DNA of 51,076 bases from an uncultured Acidobacteriaceae bacterium (GTDB lineage: Bacteria > Acidobacteriota > Terriglobia > Terriglobales > Acidobacteriaceae): positions 1 through 51,076 of the forward strand of contig CAIWFH010000044.1 of NCBI GenBank assembly GCA_903911925.1, written 5' to 3'. Numbering within the stretch: the first letter of the stretch is position 1; each line of letters begins with the position of its first letter. The notes below the pieces were generated by a model that made no database searches, was not told the DNA's origin, and was given only the letters and a program-made list of their open reading frames with translations. This document shows, one piece after another, positions 1-8,419 of this stretch. A program made the position numbers and the translations under genes.

Positions 1-72
1 ACGGCCGCGAGCTTGCCGCTCCAAAGTGCGACGGATCCCTTCTTCCAAAACTATCGGCTCTGCAACACGCAT
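1..72 (-). CDS. IS630-family transposase, N-terminal fragment (runs off window edge)
   Basis: Only the first 24 codons are inside the window; the gene continues beyond base 1. They read M-R-V-A-E-P-I-V-L, then E-E-G-I-R-R-T-L-E and R-Q-A-R-G-R. This is the usual opening of IS630-family DDE transposases, just before their helix-turn-helix. The ATG at 72 is supported by a GAGAGGG Shine-Dalgarno about 7 bases upstream. The element would transcribe leftwards, out of the window. I cannot see the terminal inverted repeat with confidence, so the element boundary, expected shortly to the right of the start codon, is undefined. The assignment rests on a short stretch. Confidence 0.62.
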   Translation of the reverse strand, partial: MRVAEPIVLEEGIRRTLERQARGR

Positions 73-132
73 ATCGAGGCCCTCTCATCATAAGATGACT
101 CTCGATACATAAATGAATCTCTTTATGACGGA

Positions 133-543
133 CTACACTAGATTTTCAATTTCCGTCCTGCGGTTTCGTTTATCCGGACCGCGGAAGCTACGGGTGCGCT
201 CGACAGGCGCCGGCGGATTTGCGCGATATCGACTCATGCGCCAGAGACCAAAATGCGTGTTTTTGACCTGCTCAGAACTTCGCAATGTGGCGCACTGCGG
301 CAACGGACGGGTTAGTGCGGGCAATCCATCGTGATTGCCGGAATGACATCTGCGCGCCCTTTGGAATTGGCTTTCGACCACCGCAAATACCGCCGGTCCT
401 GCCAGGTTGCGCCGGGGTGAAATTGAAAATGCCAAATCCACTTTGAGCCCGTACGTCTGCCTCATTTTTTCGACAATTCCCGCCATTCTAGACGAGTTCC
501 GCTTGCGCTTCAGCAAAGAGACTGGAGCGGAATCGTGGAACAC
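133..543 (-). pseudogene. Possible remnant of a sensor histidine kinase
   Basis: The minus-strand frame contains A-G-I-V-E-K-M-R-Q-T-Y-G-L-K-V-D-L followed about 17 residues later by A-V-F-A-V-V-E-S. This resembles the HisKA_3/HATPase junction of NarL-type histidine kinases, where a 'xxMxxxYGLxVxL' strand precedes the N-box helix 'AVFRIVEEALxNxxKHA'. After that the frame stops looking like an ATPase domain. A shifted frame near 150-200 gives weak similarity to the '(G)GRLxIxSAPGxGTxVxI' end of such kinases. A kinase broken by frameshifts next to an IS element is therefore plausible. The match is by eye and the stretch could be non-coding. Confidence 0.3.
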
Positions 544-637
544 TGCGTTGACTCCTTTGCATCATTTTTTCTGTTCTTGTGTAGCGAAACACGCATCTAA
601 ACGCTCATTGGTTAGGTTTCGCGTTTTTTGAACTATT

Positions 638-654
638 GTTTGCCGATGGCAAAC
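638..654. repeat. Perfect 7-3-7 inverted repeat upstream of first bactofilin
   Basis: GTTTGCC-GAT-GGCAAAC is a perfect 7-bp inverted repeat with a 3-base centre, about 165 bases before the bactofilin start. It could be an operator or an RNA hairpin in the leader. A different 7-3-7 repeat lies upstream of the second bactofilin (1768-1784). Confidence 0.4.
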
Positions 655-818
655 GCTGTGTTGAATCGCCTGGCTGAAGGAGCCGGGCGGATGAAGCGGC
701 TGACGGGGAAGCGGCATCTACCAGCGCCAATCGCCGATAGCCAATGTGAAGCGTTTGTGGCGCTCGGTCAATAACTTGCCGGGATGGCCCGTCTCCCCAA
801 GGAAAGGACCCAAAGTCT

Positions 819-1337
819 ATGAGCATGATGTGGAAATCCAACGAAACCGCGACAGCCGCCCCGAAGCCCGCGCCGGAACCGATCCCGTTTGAATCAGCCC
901 TGCCGGCCAACGAGTACTCCCACCGCAATCCTCATCTTGCCGCAGCTGTTCCACAAGCATCGATTGCGAAAGGAATGATCTTCAATGGCACAATCACCGG
1001 CAACAATTCGCTGTTCGTTGACGGCGAGGTGGTTGGCAACATCCACCTTCCGGACGGCCGGGTGACCGTTGGCCCAACCGGTTTTGTTACTGACGGCTTG
1101 TCGGTCTGCATAAGGGCCCGCGAGATCGTGATCATGGGAAAAGTCCGGGGCAATGTCTCTGCAACAGATCGCGTTGAAATCTGCCTTGAGGGTCACCTAA
1201 CGGGAAATGTGAGCACAGCCCGAATCAGCATCGCGGATAGAGCATACTTCAAAGGCGACATTGAGCTTCGCACGGCTCAGCCCAAGTCGGCTGCTTCCTA
1301 CGTGGAAGCGGAAGAGCAAACCAAGGCATACGCATAA
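819..1337 (+). CDS. Bactofilin (polymer-forming cytoskeletal protein), copy 1
   Basis: This 172-residue protein has a disordered, Ala/Pro-rich N-terminus (about 1-45) and then the bactofilin/DUF583 beta-helix (about 48-155). The family hallmarks are visible: G-x-I-x-G at the start of the helix, 'LFVDGEVVGNI', and regularly spaced 'V-x-G-N-V' turns. Bactofilins assemble without nucleotide into filaments that scaffold envelope enzymes, stalks or polar structures. The ATG at 819 follows AAGGAAAGGA with 10 bases spacing, the same arrangement as in the paralogue at 2007. The core is about two-thirds identical to copy 2, so the pair arose by tandem duplication. Its specific cellular role is not deducible. 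Confidence 0.93.
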   Translation: MSMMWKSNETATAAPKPAPEPIPFESALPANEYSHRNPHLAAAVPQASIAKGMIFNGTITGNNSLFVDGEVVGNIHLPDGRVTVGPTGFVTDGLSVCIRAREIVIMGKVRGNVSATDRVEICLEGHLTGNVSTARISIADRAYFKGDIELRTAQPKSAASYVEAEEQTKAYA

Positions 1338-1361
1338 GGCCGGAAATCGGCGGTTACCGGC

Positions 1362-1388
1362 AAAGCCTCCGTCACCGACGGAGGCTTT
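1362..1388 (+). terminator. Hairpin terminator after bactofilin copy 1
   Basis: AAAGCCTCCGTC-acc-GACGGAGGCTTT forms a perfect 12-bp stem with a 3-base loop, 24 bases after the bactofilin stop codon. The U-tract is short (part of the stem plus nothing beyond), so termination efficiency is uncertain. Confidence 0.7.
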
Positions 1389-1891
1389 GCTGTGTAAGCG
1401 ACAACCTGAGCATGCGTCCGGGTAGTCGCGGCCGGCGCCTCGATGGGGCGTTGCCCCTGATCGTTCTGCGCGCCATTTTGTGTGTCGGCAAATTGCCCTC
1501 TGGGTAGCCCTTCGTTGCCGTTCTTCAGCCAGCTTGCGGATGTTACCAGCTACGACTTTGGTGCGATTTCGTAACCTCCCCTCAATAAGTTATGAATTAT
1601 CGCAGTCACCTTGAGGTGCTTTCCGGACTCATGCGGTCGCAGGGCCGTGGAGTTAGACAGGCGCGATGCATGGATGACTTGAATGAACGCGCAAGCTAGC
1701 GATTGCGCGTTCCGAGCGAACGGGTGTATCATTCCGAGTCTTAGCCTGCGCTGACGATTTGTACAGTTCTGTAGCTTCTACAGACAAAAGCAATGAGTCG
1801 TTGCAGAGGCTTTAAAGCTTCTTCTGGCCGCTAAGTTGCGGCGCACAAAGAGACAGGCAGAGACCTGCCGACGAAGGCGCGAACGCATTTA
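1389..1891. other. Intergenic region between the bactofilin paralogues
   Basis: No coding gene is supported. The stretch includes a perfect inverted repeat TCTGTAG-CTT-CTACAGA at 1768-1784, which may be an operator or a hairpin, and runs into the structured leader at 1892-1983. It probably carries the promoter of the second bactofilin, but I see no clear -35/-10 pair. Confidence 0.5.
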
Positions 1892-1983
1892 GCAAGGAGC
1901 GCCAGAGCCGAGGCGTTAGCCCGGCAAAGCGAGGCACCGACTTTCGAGTCCCAGACTCCGTAGCGCTCCTTGCGGCCTTTTTT
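1892..1983 (+). promoter_or_regulatory. Structured leader / attenuator-like RNA before bactofilin copy 2
   Basis: GCAAGGAGCGC (1892-1902) pairs perfectly with GCGCTCCTTGC (1963-1973), closing a 60-base interior. Inside are a GACT-TTCG-AGTC tetraloop hairpin and a GCCG/CGGC pairing, so a multi-branch fold is possible. The closing stem is followed by GGCC and a run of six T (to about 1983), then directly by the Shine-Dalgarno of the bactofilin at 2007. A terminator-like end abutting the ribosome-binding site is the layout of an attenuator or a regulatory leader. I do not recognise a known riboswitch consensus. It could instead be a dispersed palindromic element. Confidence 0.4.
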
Positions 1984-2006
1984 CTCCAGGAAAGGACTTG
2001 CACGAA

Positions 2007-2525
2007 ATGGGAATCATGAGGAAGTTCGGCCAGAGCGGCTCGTTCGCCTCCAGTGCTTCACCGGATGCCGCCCGGCCTATACCTGTTGCCCCCCCCAGTG
2101 AACCTGCCCCCGAAATCAAACCTGCCCTCGAGCCGTTCATCGAAGCGATCATTGCGAATGGCCTGGTATTCAAAGGGGTGGTTTCTGGCGCCAGTTCGCT
2201 ATTGATCGACGGCGAAGTTGTGGGAAACATCGACCTGCCGAATAGCCGCGTAACCGTTGGCCTGACCGGCTGCGTGTCCGACGGACTTTCAATCTGCATC
2301 AGGGCTCGCGAGATTGTGGTGATGGGCAAGGTGCGGGGCAATATCTCTGCAACCGACCTGGTCGACATTCAGTCGGAAGGTTCGCTGACGGGCAACGTGA
2401 ACGCGGCCCGCATCAGCATAGCAGACGGGGCGTTTTTCAAAGGGGACATCAACCTCCACACGCCTCAGCCGAAGCCGGCAGTCTCGGTAATGCGGGAAAC
2501 GAAAGAAATGAAGGTCTACGCCTAA
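2007..2525 (+). CDS. Bactofilin (polymer-forming cytoskeletal protein), copy 2
   Basis: This 172-residue protein (from ATG 2007) is paralogous to the one at 819. It has a Pro/Ala-rich N-terminus of about 45 residues, then the bactofilin beta-helix with G-L-V-F-K-G-V, 'LLIDGEVVGNIDLP' and 'VRGNISATD'. The C-terminal tails of both copies end in an acidic stretch plus '-K-x-Y-A'. The reading frame also allows TTG at 1998 and ATG at 2016. I chose 2007 because AGGAAAGGA ends exactly 10 bases upstream, as in copy 1. Two divergent bactofilins may co-polymerise or serve different sites. Expression may be controlled by the structured leader just upstream. Confidence 0.92.
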   Translation: MGIMRKFGQSGSFASSASPDAARPIPVAPPSEPAPEIKPALEPFIEAIIANGLVFKGVVSGASSLLIDGEVVGNIDLPNSRVTVGLTGCVSDGLSICIRAREIVVMGKVRGNISATDLVDIQSEGSLTGNVNAARISIADGAFFKGDINLHTPQPKPAVSVMRETKEMKVYA

Positions 2526-2625
2526 GGCGCCAGAGCGATTCCAGGATTCACGCGCCCCTTTGGCAGTTGCGGTTCGGGGGTACAACAATTCTGGAACCGC
2601 TGTAGCCGGGGATGGTTCACGCCGT

Positions 2626-2651
2626 GAAGCTCCCGCTTTGACGGGGGCTTC
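2626..2651 (+). terminator. Hairpin terminator after bactofilin copy 2
   Basis: GAAGCTCCCG-ctttga-CGGGGGCTTC makes a 10-bp stem with one G-U pair, about 100 bases after the stop codon. There is little U-tract. The remainder of 2526-2800 holds no recognisable gene. Confidence 0.55.
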
Positions 2652-2800
2652 TGTGCTGCACACACCAGGGTCCATGGCAGGCTGCAACCAGAGTCACTGG
2701 ATTCTGCCTGCTTTTTGTCGAAGGCCGTCACTTCCCGATGTTCGTGCCGGTTTGAAAGAGCGCCTTTTTCGAACCCGGCTCCGGTAGAGGGGCTCGAGTC

Positions 2801-4495
2801 TCACCCCATCCCCAAGCGCTTCATCATGACCCTGGGAAGTGCCGACCCGGCCCGCGAAAGAACCCACGTTGCAATCAGCGCCCACAGCGCGGCCCCGGCC
2901 AACAGAACAACAAAGTCCACCCAGCGGCCCTCGAGCGGCATGCGCGAGGCCAATAGATGGCCGCCAAGCCAGATGAATACGACCCACACAACGGAACCGC
3001 TGGTTGCGGCGGCCAGCAGGCAGCGGCCCATCTCGGCATAGTCCAGACTGGCCAGCGAAACCATGCGCCGCTGGTGGAGCAAGACCGCGATGGTGAGGGT
3101 TTGCAGAGTGATGCCCAGGTTTGAAGCAACGGCCAGCCCCATGGCTCCATAGGCGTGGTAAAGCCCGCTATAGATGGGCAGCGAAACCAGCGTGACCACC
3201 GTCCCCGCCACCATGGGAATAAAGGTGTTCCCCGCGGCATAGAAGGCCCGCGCATAGATGGATTGCGCGGCCCAAAGCGACATGGAGATTGAGAAGACGG
3301 CAAAGTAAGCCGCGCACTCCCGCGCATCGGCCCCGGAGAAGCGTCCGCCCTGGAAAAGCAGTTGGACCAGGGGTACGGCCAGGGCCACCATGCCGGAGGC
3401 CGCGAGCAGGCCAAGCGAGGCCACGCGGGAGACTGAATCAGCTACGCCAGTGGCAAATTCGTAGCGCCGCTCTTTTGACCACAGGCTGGCAAAAAACGGC
3501 ATCGATGCCGCGCCCGCCGCCTGCGCCAGCACGGCCATGGGAGCGGTGAAAAGCTGCTTGGCGTAGGCCATCAGAGAGACCGCGCCGCTGGTGTTGGAGG
3601 CGAAGTAGGCGATGATCCAGCTATCTGCCGTGATCAGCGAAACGCCCACCATGAGCGGCAGCGATAACCTGACCCACTCGCGCAGCCCCTGGTCGCGCCA
3701 GTCGAGAATGGGCCGGTAGCGGGTGCCCATCCTCCGGGCATAGAACCAGTTGAGAAAGAACGGGCCGGCAAACGCGCCGGCTGCGGTTCCGATGGCCAGC
3801 GAAGAGACTCCGATGCGATGAACGAGCAACAAACCGCCCACGATGGTGCCCATGCCGTAGATGAGCGGAGTGACCGCCTGCACTGTAAATTGCTTGCGCA
3901 CCAGCAGCACCGCTCCAAACACGCCGCCGGCAAAAAAGGCCAGTTGCGCGGGCAGCAGGATGCGCGTGAGATGAACGCAAAGCGCGGCTTTTTGTGCGTC
4001 ATAGCCGGGGAACAACCGGTGAACGCACCACGGGGCAAAGATCTCAGCCAGCACGATGGCCGCGCCCAGCACCAGGTACATGGTGGTGAGAATCACCGAG
4101 AGCGACCGTTGCCCCTCGGCCTCGCGGCCGGTTTCACGATAACGGGTGAGGATGGTGACAAAGGTGATGGATGCCGCTCCGCCCACCAGGAAGTACGAAA
4201 TCATGTCGGGGAGTACAAAGGCGCCATTCAAGGCGTCTGCCTGCAGGCCGCGCCCAAAGAGCCAGACGATGTACTTGACCCGCACCAGCCCGATAATGCG
4301 CGACAGGAAGGTCGAAACCATGAGCACCACGGTTGCCGAGAAAGCCGAGTGCGTGTGGGACGGGCGCAGGATTCCCAGGCCGCGCGTCAAACGCGAGCGC
4401 GCCGGCGGCAGGGACTGATTTGAGGGTGACAGCGCCACTGGGTTTGATTCTACCGGGGTTGCTGTCGGCCCGGATTCGTACGGCGGTTCGCGCAT
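2801..4495 (-). CDS. murJ: Lipid II flippase MurJ (MviN family)
   Basis: MurJ flips the peptidoglycan precursor lipid II across the inner membrane. This 564-residue polytopic protein has about 14 hydrophobic segments. It shows the MviN hallmark after the first helix, 'ADALNGAFVLPDMISYFLVG', with the conserved small-residue run that follows. A family-typical 'TFLSRIIGLVR' opens helix 1. A longer frame reaches 4558, but it would overlap the start of the divergent prolyl oligopeptidase gene at 4557. The ATG at 4495 leaves a 61-base divergent promoter region and is preferred, though its Shine-Dalgarno is weak (AAAG). The N-terminal 55 residues before helix 1 are Pro/Ser-rich and probably cytoplasmic. 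Confidence 0.93.
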   Translation of the reverse strand: MREPPYESGPTATPVESNPVALSPSNQSLPPARSRLTRGLGILRPSHTHSAFSATVVLMVSTFLSRIIGLVRVKYIVWLFGRGLQADALNGAFVLPDMISYFLVGGAASITFVTILTRYRETGREAEGQRSLSVILTTMYLVLGAAIVLAEIFAPWCVHRLFPGYDAQKAALCVHLTRILLPAQLAFFAGGVFGAVLLVRKQFTVQAVTPLIYGMGTIVGGLLLVHRIGVSSLAIGTAAGAFAGPFFLNWFYARRMGTRYRPILDWRDQGLREWVRLSLPLMVGVSLITADSWIIAYFASNTSGAVSLMAYAKQLFTAPMAVLAQAAGAASMPFFASLWSKERRYEFATGVADSVSRVASLGLLAASGMVALAVPLVQLLFQGGRFSGADARECAAYFAVFSISMSLWAAQSIYARAFYAAGNTFIPMVAGTVVTLVSLPIYSGLYHAYGAMGLAVASNLGITLQTLTIAVLLHQRRMVSLASLDYAEMGRCLLAAATSGSVVWVVFIWLGGHLLASRMPLEGRWVDFVVLLAGAALWALIATWVLSRAGSALPRVMMKRLGMG

Positions 4496-4556
4496 CTTTG
4501 CGGTACACAGGCTCTTAACGCCCTGTCCCGGGTATTCTGTCCTGTGGAGGCATTGC

Positions 4557-6695
4557 ATGCGGCGGATTCTTGGACTCGAAATGATGGTATGGTGTGCGCT
4601 GGGAACGGGTGCGTTGGCCCAGGCGATTCACGGACGCGAAGGGATCGCGTTGCCTCCTCCGCCGCCGGTCGATGCGATTGCGGTGACGGACAACTACTTC
4701 GGGACCAAGATCGTCGACAGCTACCGCTGGCTTGAAGATTCGAAGAGCCCGGAGACCCGCGCTTTCATCGACGAGCAGAATACCTACACCGCGCGCTACC
4801 TGAAGCAGGCGCGGATTCGGCCGCAAGCGGTGGACGATCTGGATGCGCTGGAAAATATCTCGGTAACCGGAGCCCCTACGGAGCGCGCCGGGAGCTACTT
4901 TTTCAGGAAGCGGCTGGCAGGCGAGCAGCAGTACTCGCTTTATGTGCGCCATGGCTGGACGGGGAAAGACGAGCGGCTGATCGACCCGGCCAAGCTGAGC
5001 CGCGACACGAACACTTCTGTGGGCCTGGACGATGTTTCCCGCGACGGGACGCTGATGGCCTACTCCGTCAAGAGCGGCGGCGCGGACGAGACCAGCATCC
5101 ACGTGCTGAATGTGAAGACCGGCAAGACGCTGGAAGATGAGTTGCCGGCGGCCCGGTACTTCGGGGTCAACTTTGCGCCCAATGGCGCCAGCCTCTACTA
5201 CTCGCGCAACAACAAGCAGGGCACACTGCTGTTCCAGCACGTGCTGGGGACGCGCACGAGCGCGGACACGCTGGTGTTCGGGCATGAGTTCCGCGGCGAG
5301 GCGCTGGGCGGCAACGATCTTTTCTCGGGCGAGGTGACCGACGACGGCCGGTACCTGGTTGTCCAGATCAATCGCGGAGTGCCAGCGCGGCGGGTGGATA
5401 TCGTCTTCCGCGACCTGACCAAGCCGGGTTCGCCGTTCGAGATCCTGGTCTGGGGGCTGGATTCGCGGTTCGAGGTGGTCTACGCCAAGGGTGCGTGGTA
5501 TGTGAAGACCGATTACAAGGCGCCCAATGGGCGGATTCTGAAGGGCGACCCGGGCGTGCTTCCCGACGTGTGGCAGACTGTTGTCCCGGAAGGCGCGAAC
5601 GTAATCGAGGAGTGGTCGATCGTGGGCGAAAAGCTGTATGTGACCCGCCTGATCGACGTGAAGACCGAAACCTCGGTCTACAGCCTGGATGGCAAAGCCG
5701 CGGGCAAGATTGAATACGAGGGAATCGGCTCGGCCTCGGGGCTCACGGGTCGTACGACAGACCGCTACGGCTACTGCACTTTTTCGTCGTTCATCGTGCC
5801 CTGGACTACTTACCGGCTGGACACGGTTACCGGCAAACGCGAAATCTTCTTCAGGCCAAAGATCGACTTCGACTCTAGCCGGTATGAGTTGAAGCAGGTG
5901 TTCTTCAAGTCCAAGGACGGCACCAGGGTTCCCATGTTTATCGCAGGCAAGAAAGGGCTGAAGCGGGACGGGACCGAGCGGTTGCTGATGACCGGCTACG
6001 GCGGCTTCGACGCCAGCGAGACGCCCTACTGGAGCCCGGCCCTTGCCTGGTGGATGGAACAGGGCGGTTGGTTTGCGCTGCCTAATCTGCGCGGCGGTGG
6101 CGAGTATGGCGAGAACTGGCACGAACAGGCCATGTTTGAGAAGAAGCAGAACGTCTTTGACGACTGGTTTGCTGCGGCGGAGTACCTGATCGCAGAAAAA
6201 TACACTTCGCCCGCGCACTTTGCCATCACAGGCCGCTCCAACGGCGGGTTGCTGATGGGCGCTTCAATCACCCAGCGTCCGGAGTTGTTCTCCGCTGTCT
6301 GGTGCGGCTATCCGCTGCTGGATATGCTGCGCTACCAGAAGTTCCTGGTGGGCGCTTACTGGATTACCGAATACGGCTCGGCCGATGAAGAAAAGCAGTT
6401 TCCCTACCTGCTGAAATACTCGCCGTACCAGAACGTGAAGCAGGACACGGCGTATCCGGCGGTGATGTTCTTTACCGGCGATAGCGACACGCGCGTTGAT
6501 CCGCTGCATGCGCGAAAGATGACGCCACTGGTACAGGCGGCCTCGTCGAGCGGGCGGCCTGTCCTTCTGCACTACAGCCTTGCCGGAGGGCACTCAGCCG
6601 GGGTTAGCGTGGAGCAGCAGATCCAGGACGACGCCGACCAGCTTGCCTTCTTGTGGACTGAAACGGGACAGGCGACTCCGGCCAGCCAACCATGA
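4557..6695 (+). CDS. Secreted prolyl oligopeptidase (peptidase S9A)
   Basis: This 712-residue serine peptidase should cleave short peptides after proline. Residues 1-22 form a signal peptide ending in A-L-A-Q, so the enzyme is probably periplasmic. The seven-bladed propeller domain spans roughly 90-450, and the alpha/beta-hydrolase domain follows. The catalytic Ser561 sits in 'GRSNGG', Asp644 in 'GDSDTRVDP' and His679 in 'GGHS', in the right order and spacing. Family length is about 680-720, so it is complete. GTGGAGG lies 7 bases before the ATG. It is divergent from murJ. Cytoplasmic prolyl oligopeptidases lack the signal peptide seen here. Confidence 0.94.
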   Translation: MRRILGLEMMVWCALGTGALAQAIHGREGIALPPPPPVDAIAVTDNYFGTKIVDSYRWLEDSKSPETRAFIDEQNTYTARYLKQARIRPQAVDDLDALENISVTGAPTERAGSYFFRKRLAGEQQYSLYVRHGWTGKDERLIDPAKLSRDTNTSVGLDDVSRDGTLMAYSVKSGGADETSIHVLNVKTGKTLEDELPAARYFGVNFAPNGASLYYSRNNKQGTLLFQHVLGTRTSADTLVFGHEFRGEALGGNDLFSGEVTDDGRYLVVQINRGVPARRVDIVFRDLTKPGSPFEILVWGLDSRFEVVYAKGAWYVKTDYKAPNGRILKGDPGVLPDVWQTVVPEGANVIEEWSIVGEKLYVTRLIDVKTETSVYSLDGKAAGKIEYEGIGSASGLTGRTTDRYGYCTFSSFIVPWTTYRLDTVTGKREIFFRPKIDFDSSRYELKQVFFKSKDGTRVPMFIAGKKGLKRDGTERLLMTGYGGFDASETPYWSPALAWWMEQGGWFALPNLRGGGEYGENWHEQAMFEKKQNVFDDWFAAAEYLIAEKYTSPAHFAITGRSNGGLLMGASITQRPELFSAVWCGYPLLDMLRYQKFLVGAYWITEYGSADEEKQFPYLLKYSPYQNVKQDTAYPAVMFFTGDSDTRVDPLHARKMTPLVQAASSSGRPVLLHYSLAGGHSAGVSVEQQIQDDADQLAFLWTETGQATPASQP

Positions 6696-6932
6696 GCCCC
6701 GACAGGTACCCGCGTAAATCGCTCTGACGTAACCTGTCGCGCGGAGGGCCCTCTTCCGATAAGGAGAGTGCGGAACATGCTCAGCAGACCCGAAGACGGT
6801 CTGCCCGAGCAGCGCTCGCGCGTAGCGGTAGCGGCGTGTGGCGACCGCCCTGGCTGTATTCAAGCACATGGTGAGGCAGTTGCTTCGGCCGGAATCACAT
6901 CGCTGAAGGCGCCTTTGGGTCGCGGAGTTGAA

Positions 6933-8318
6933 ATGCCACAAGCAGAATTGGAGACAGGCAACGTCGATCGGCAGCAGGAAGACGCGCGGCTGGCCGCGCT
7001 GCTCTCAACTGGAATCCTGGATACTCCGCCGGAGGCCGGTTACGACGCCATCACGCGGCTGGCAGCCGAGTATTTCCAGGCCGATACGGCGCTGCTGGCG
7101 TTTGCCGATGAGAGCCGCCTCTGGATCAAGTCTTACTGGGGCGAGGCGGTGCGCGAACTGCCGCGGAAGCAATCGATCTTCGACATGGTGCTGAGCGAGG
7201 ACGGGCCGGTGGTGGTGCCCGACCTGGGAATTCATCCCCATTTTGAAGGGCGGCGCCTGACGCTCAGGCGGCTCAACGTGGACTCGTTTGCAAGCGTTCC
7301 GGTGCGCTCCCCTGAAGGCAAGATCCTGGGAACACTGACTGTGTTTGGGCGGCAGCCCCGCCGCAACATGGCCCTGGATGAACTGCGCATGCTCGAGAGC
7401 CTGGCCGACATGGCCGCCAGCCAGTTGGAGTTGCGCAAGCTGAGAAACAGTATCCAGGGACACCACTCAAGGCGATCACACGCGTCAGCGGGCACAAACA
7501 GAGCGTGGCCCAACCGGCTTGACCTGCGCCAGGCGCTGGACCGGCGCGAATTTGTTCTCTATTACCAGCCGGAGATCGATCTTTCAACGCGCAAAATCAT
7601 CGGCCTTGAAGCGCTTATCCGGTGGGACCATCCGGAACGCGGCATTGTGCCGCCGATGGAGTTTATTCCGCTGGCCGAGGAGAGCGGGATGATTTTGCCC
7701 ATTGGCGACTGGGGACTCTCAGAGACCTGCGGGCAGATTCAGCAATGGTGCCGCGAAGACCCCCGCAACGGCTCGCTGCGGGTCTGCGTCAACCTCTCTG
7801 CCCGGCAGTTCTCGCGCGAGGGGTTGGCCGACCATGTTGAGGCGCTGCTGCTGCAAACCGGCGTTTCAAGCCGGCAGCTCGGCCTGGAGATGACCGAGTC
7901 GAGCCTGATTCCCAACATGCGCATCGCGCTCGAGGTATTAGGCGGATTGCGCAAGCTGGGCGTTTCCCTGCTGATGGACGACTTCGGCACCGGCTACAGT
8001 TCGCTCAACCACCTGCACATGTTTCCCTTTGATACGCTCAAGATCGACCGCTCGTTTGTGGGCCGCATGACCGACGGCGACCAGGCGCTGCAGATTGTGC
8101 GGACGATTATTGAGTTGGCGCGCGTGCTGGGCATGGACGTGGTTGCCGAGGGGATTGAAACTCCCGAGCAATACCGTCTGCTGCGGCAACTCGGCTGCCG
8201 ATACGGCCAGGGCTACCTGATGGCGCGGCCCATGACCGCCGAAGCGGTAACCCAATTGCTGCGGCTGCCGGGGCGCGTGCTCCCGGAGCCCGCTGCGCTT
8301 GAGGTGGTTTGCAACTGA
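6933..8318 (+). CDS. GAF-EAL cyclic-di-GMP phosphodiesterase
   Basis: The 461-residue protein has an N-terminal GAF domain (about 15-165) that begins with the common '[16 protein letters not shown]' opening, and a C-terminal EAL domain (about 195-450). The residues needed for hydrolysis of cyclic di-GMP to pGpG all appear present: the E-A-L triplet, N-L-S-A-R-Q-F, L-E-M-T-E-S, D-D-F-G-T-G, K-I-D-R-S-F and V-A-E-G-I-E-T. It should therefore be an active, soluble, ligand-gated phosphodiesterase. The frame is open back to GTG 6768 and ATG 6777. I prefer ATG 6933 because GGAG lies 5 bases upstream, the GAF homology begins there, and the upstream codons have low third-position GC. Confidence 0.93.
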   Translation: MPQAELETGNVDRQQEDARLAALLSTGILDTPPEAGYDAITRLAAEYFQADTALLAFADESRLWIKSYWGEAVRELPRKQSIFDMVLSEDGPVVVPDLGIHPHFEGRRLTLRRLNVDSFASVPVRSPEGKILGTLTVFGRQPRRNMALDELRMLESLADMAASQLELRKLRNSIQGHHSRRSHASAGTNRAWPNRLDLRQALDRREFVLYYQPEIDLSTRKIIGLEALIRWDHPERGIVPPMEFIPLAEESGMILPIGDWGLSETCGQIQQWCREDPRNGSLRVCVNLSARQFSREGLADHVEALLLQTGVSSRQLGLEMTESSLIPNMRIALEVLGGLRKLGVSLLMDDFGTGYSSLNHLHMFPFDTLKIDRSFVGRMTDGDQALQIVRTIIELARVLGMDVVAEGIETPEQYRLLRQLGCRYGQGYLMARPMTAEAVTQLLRLPGRVLPEPAALEVVCN

Positions 8319-8364
8319 CTCGCCCGCGGATCGTGATTGGCATTGAAGGTGGTGGGCGGCTCAA

Positions 8365-8393
8365 TTGACCTGCTTGTCTCACCCATGTAGACT
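8365..8393 (+). promoter_or_regulatory. Candidate sigma-70 promoter of the LamG gene
   Basis: TTGACC (8365-8370), a 17-base spacer and TAGACT (8388-8393) make a good housekeeping-type promoter. A start near 8400 would give a leader of about 20 bases before the ATG at 8420. Confidence 0.5.
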
Positions 8394-8419
8394 TCCCTCG
8401 AATCGCCAATCCAACGAGG

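Larger units (their letters stand above)
73..818. other. Gene-poor region between IS fragment and bactofilin
   Basis: No intact gene is convincing here. The left part (about 133-543) may hold a decayed histidine kinase, listed separately. From about 544 the sequence becomes the upstream region of the bactofilin at 819, with a short perfect inverted repeat at 638-654. The open frames on both strands lack codon bias and recognisable domains. Confidence 0.6.

Noticed and set aside
1892..1983. SAH riboswitch or tRNA-like RNA
   Set aside because: The AGGAGCGC word and branched fold recall these, but the conserved SAH-riboswitch core is missing and there is no tRNA cloverleaf or T-loop pairing. 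Kept only as an unnamed structured leader.
4515..6218. 567-codon open frame antisense to the prolyl oligopeptidase
   Set aside because: It is a GC-rich shadow of the real gene, which has a complete catalytic triad. The antisense translation has no domain and no ribosome-binding site.
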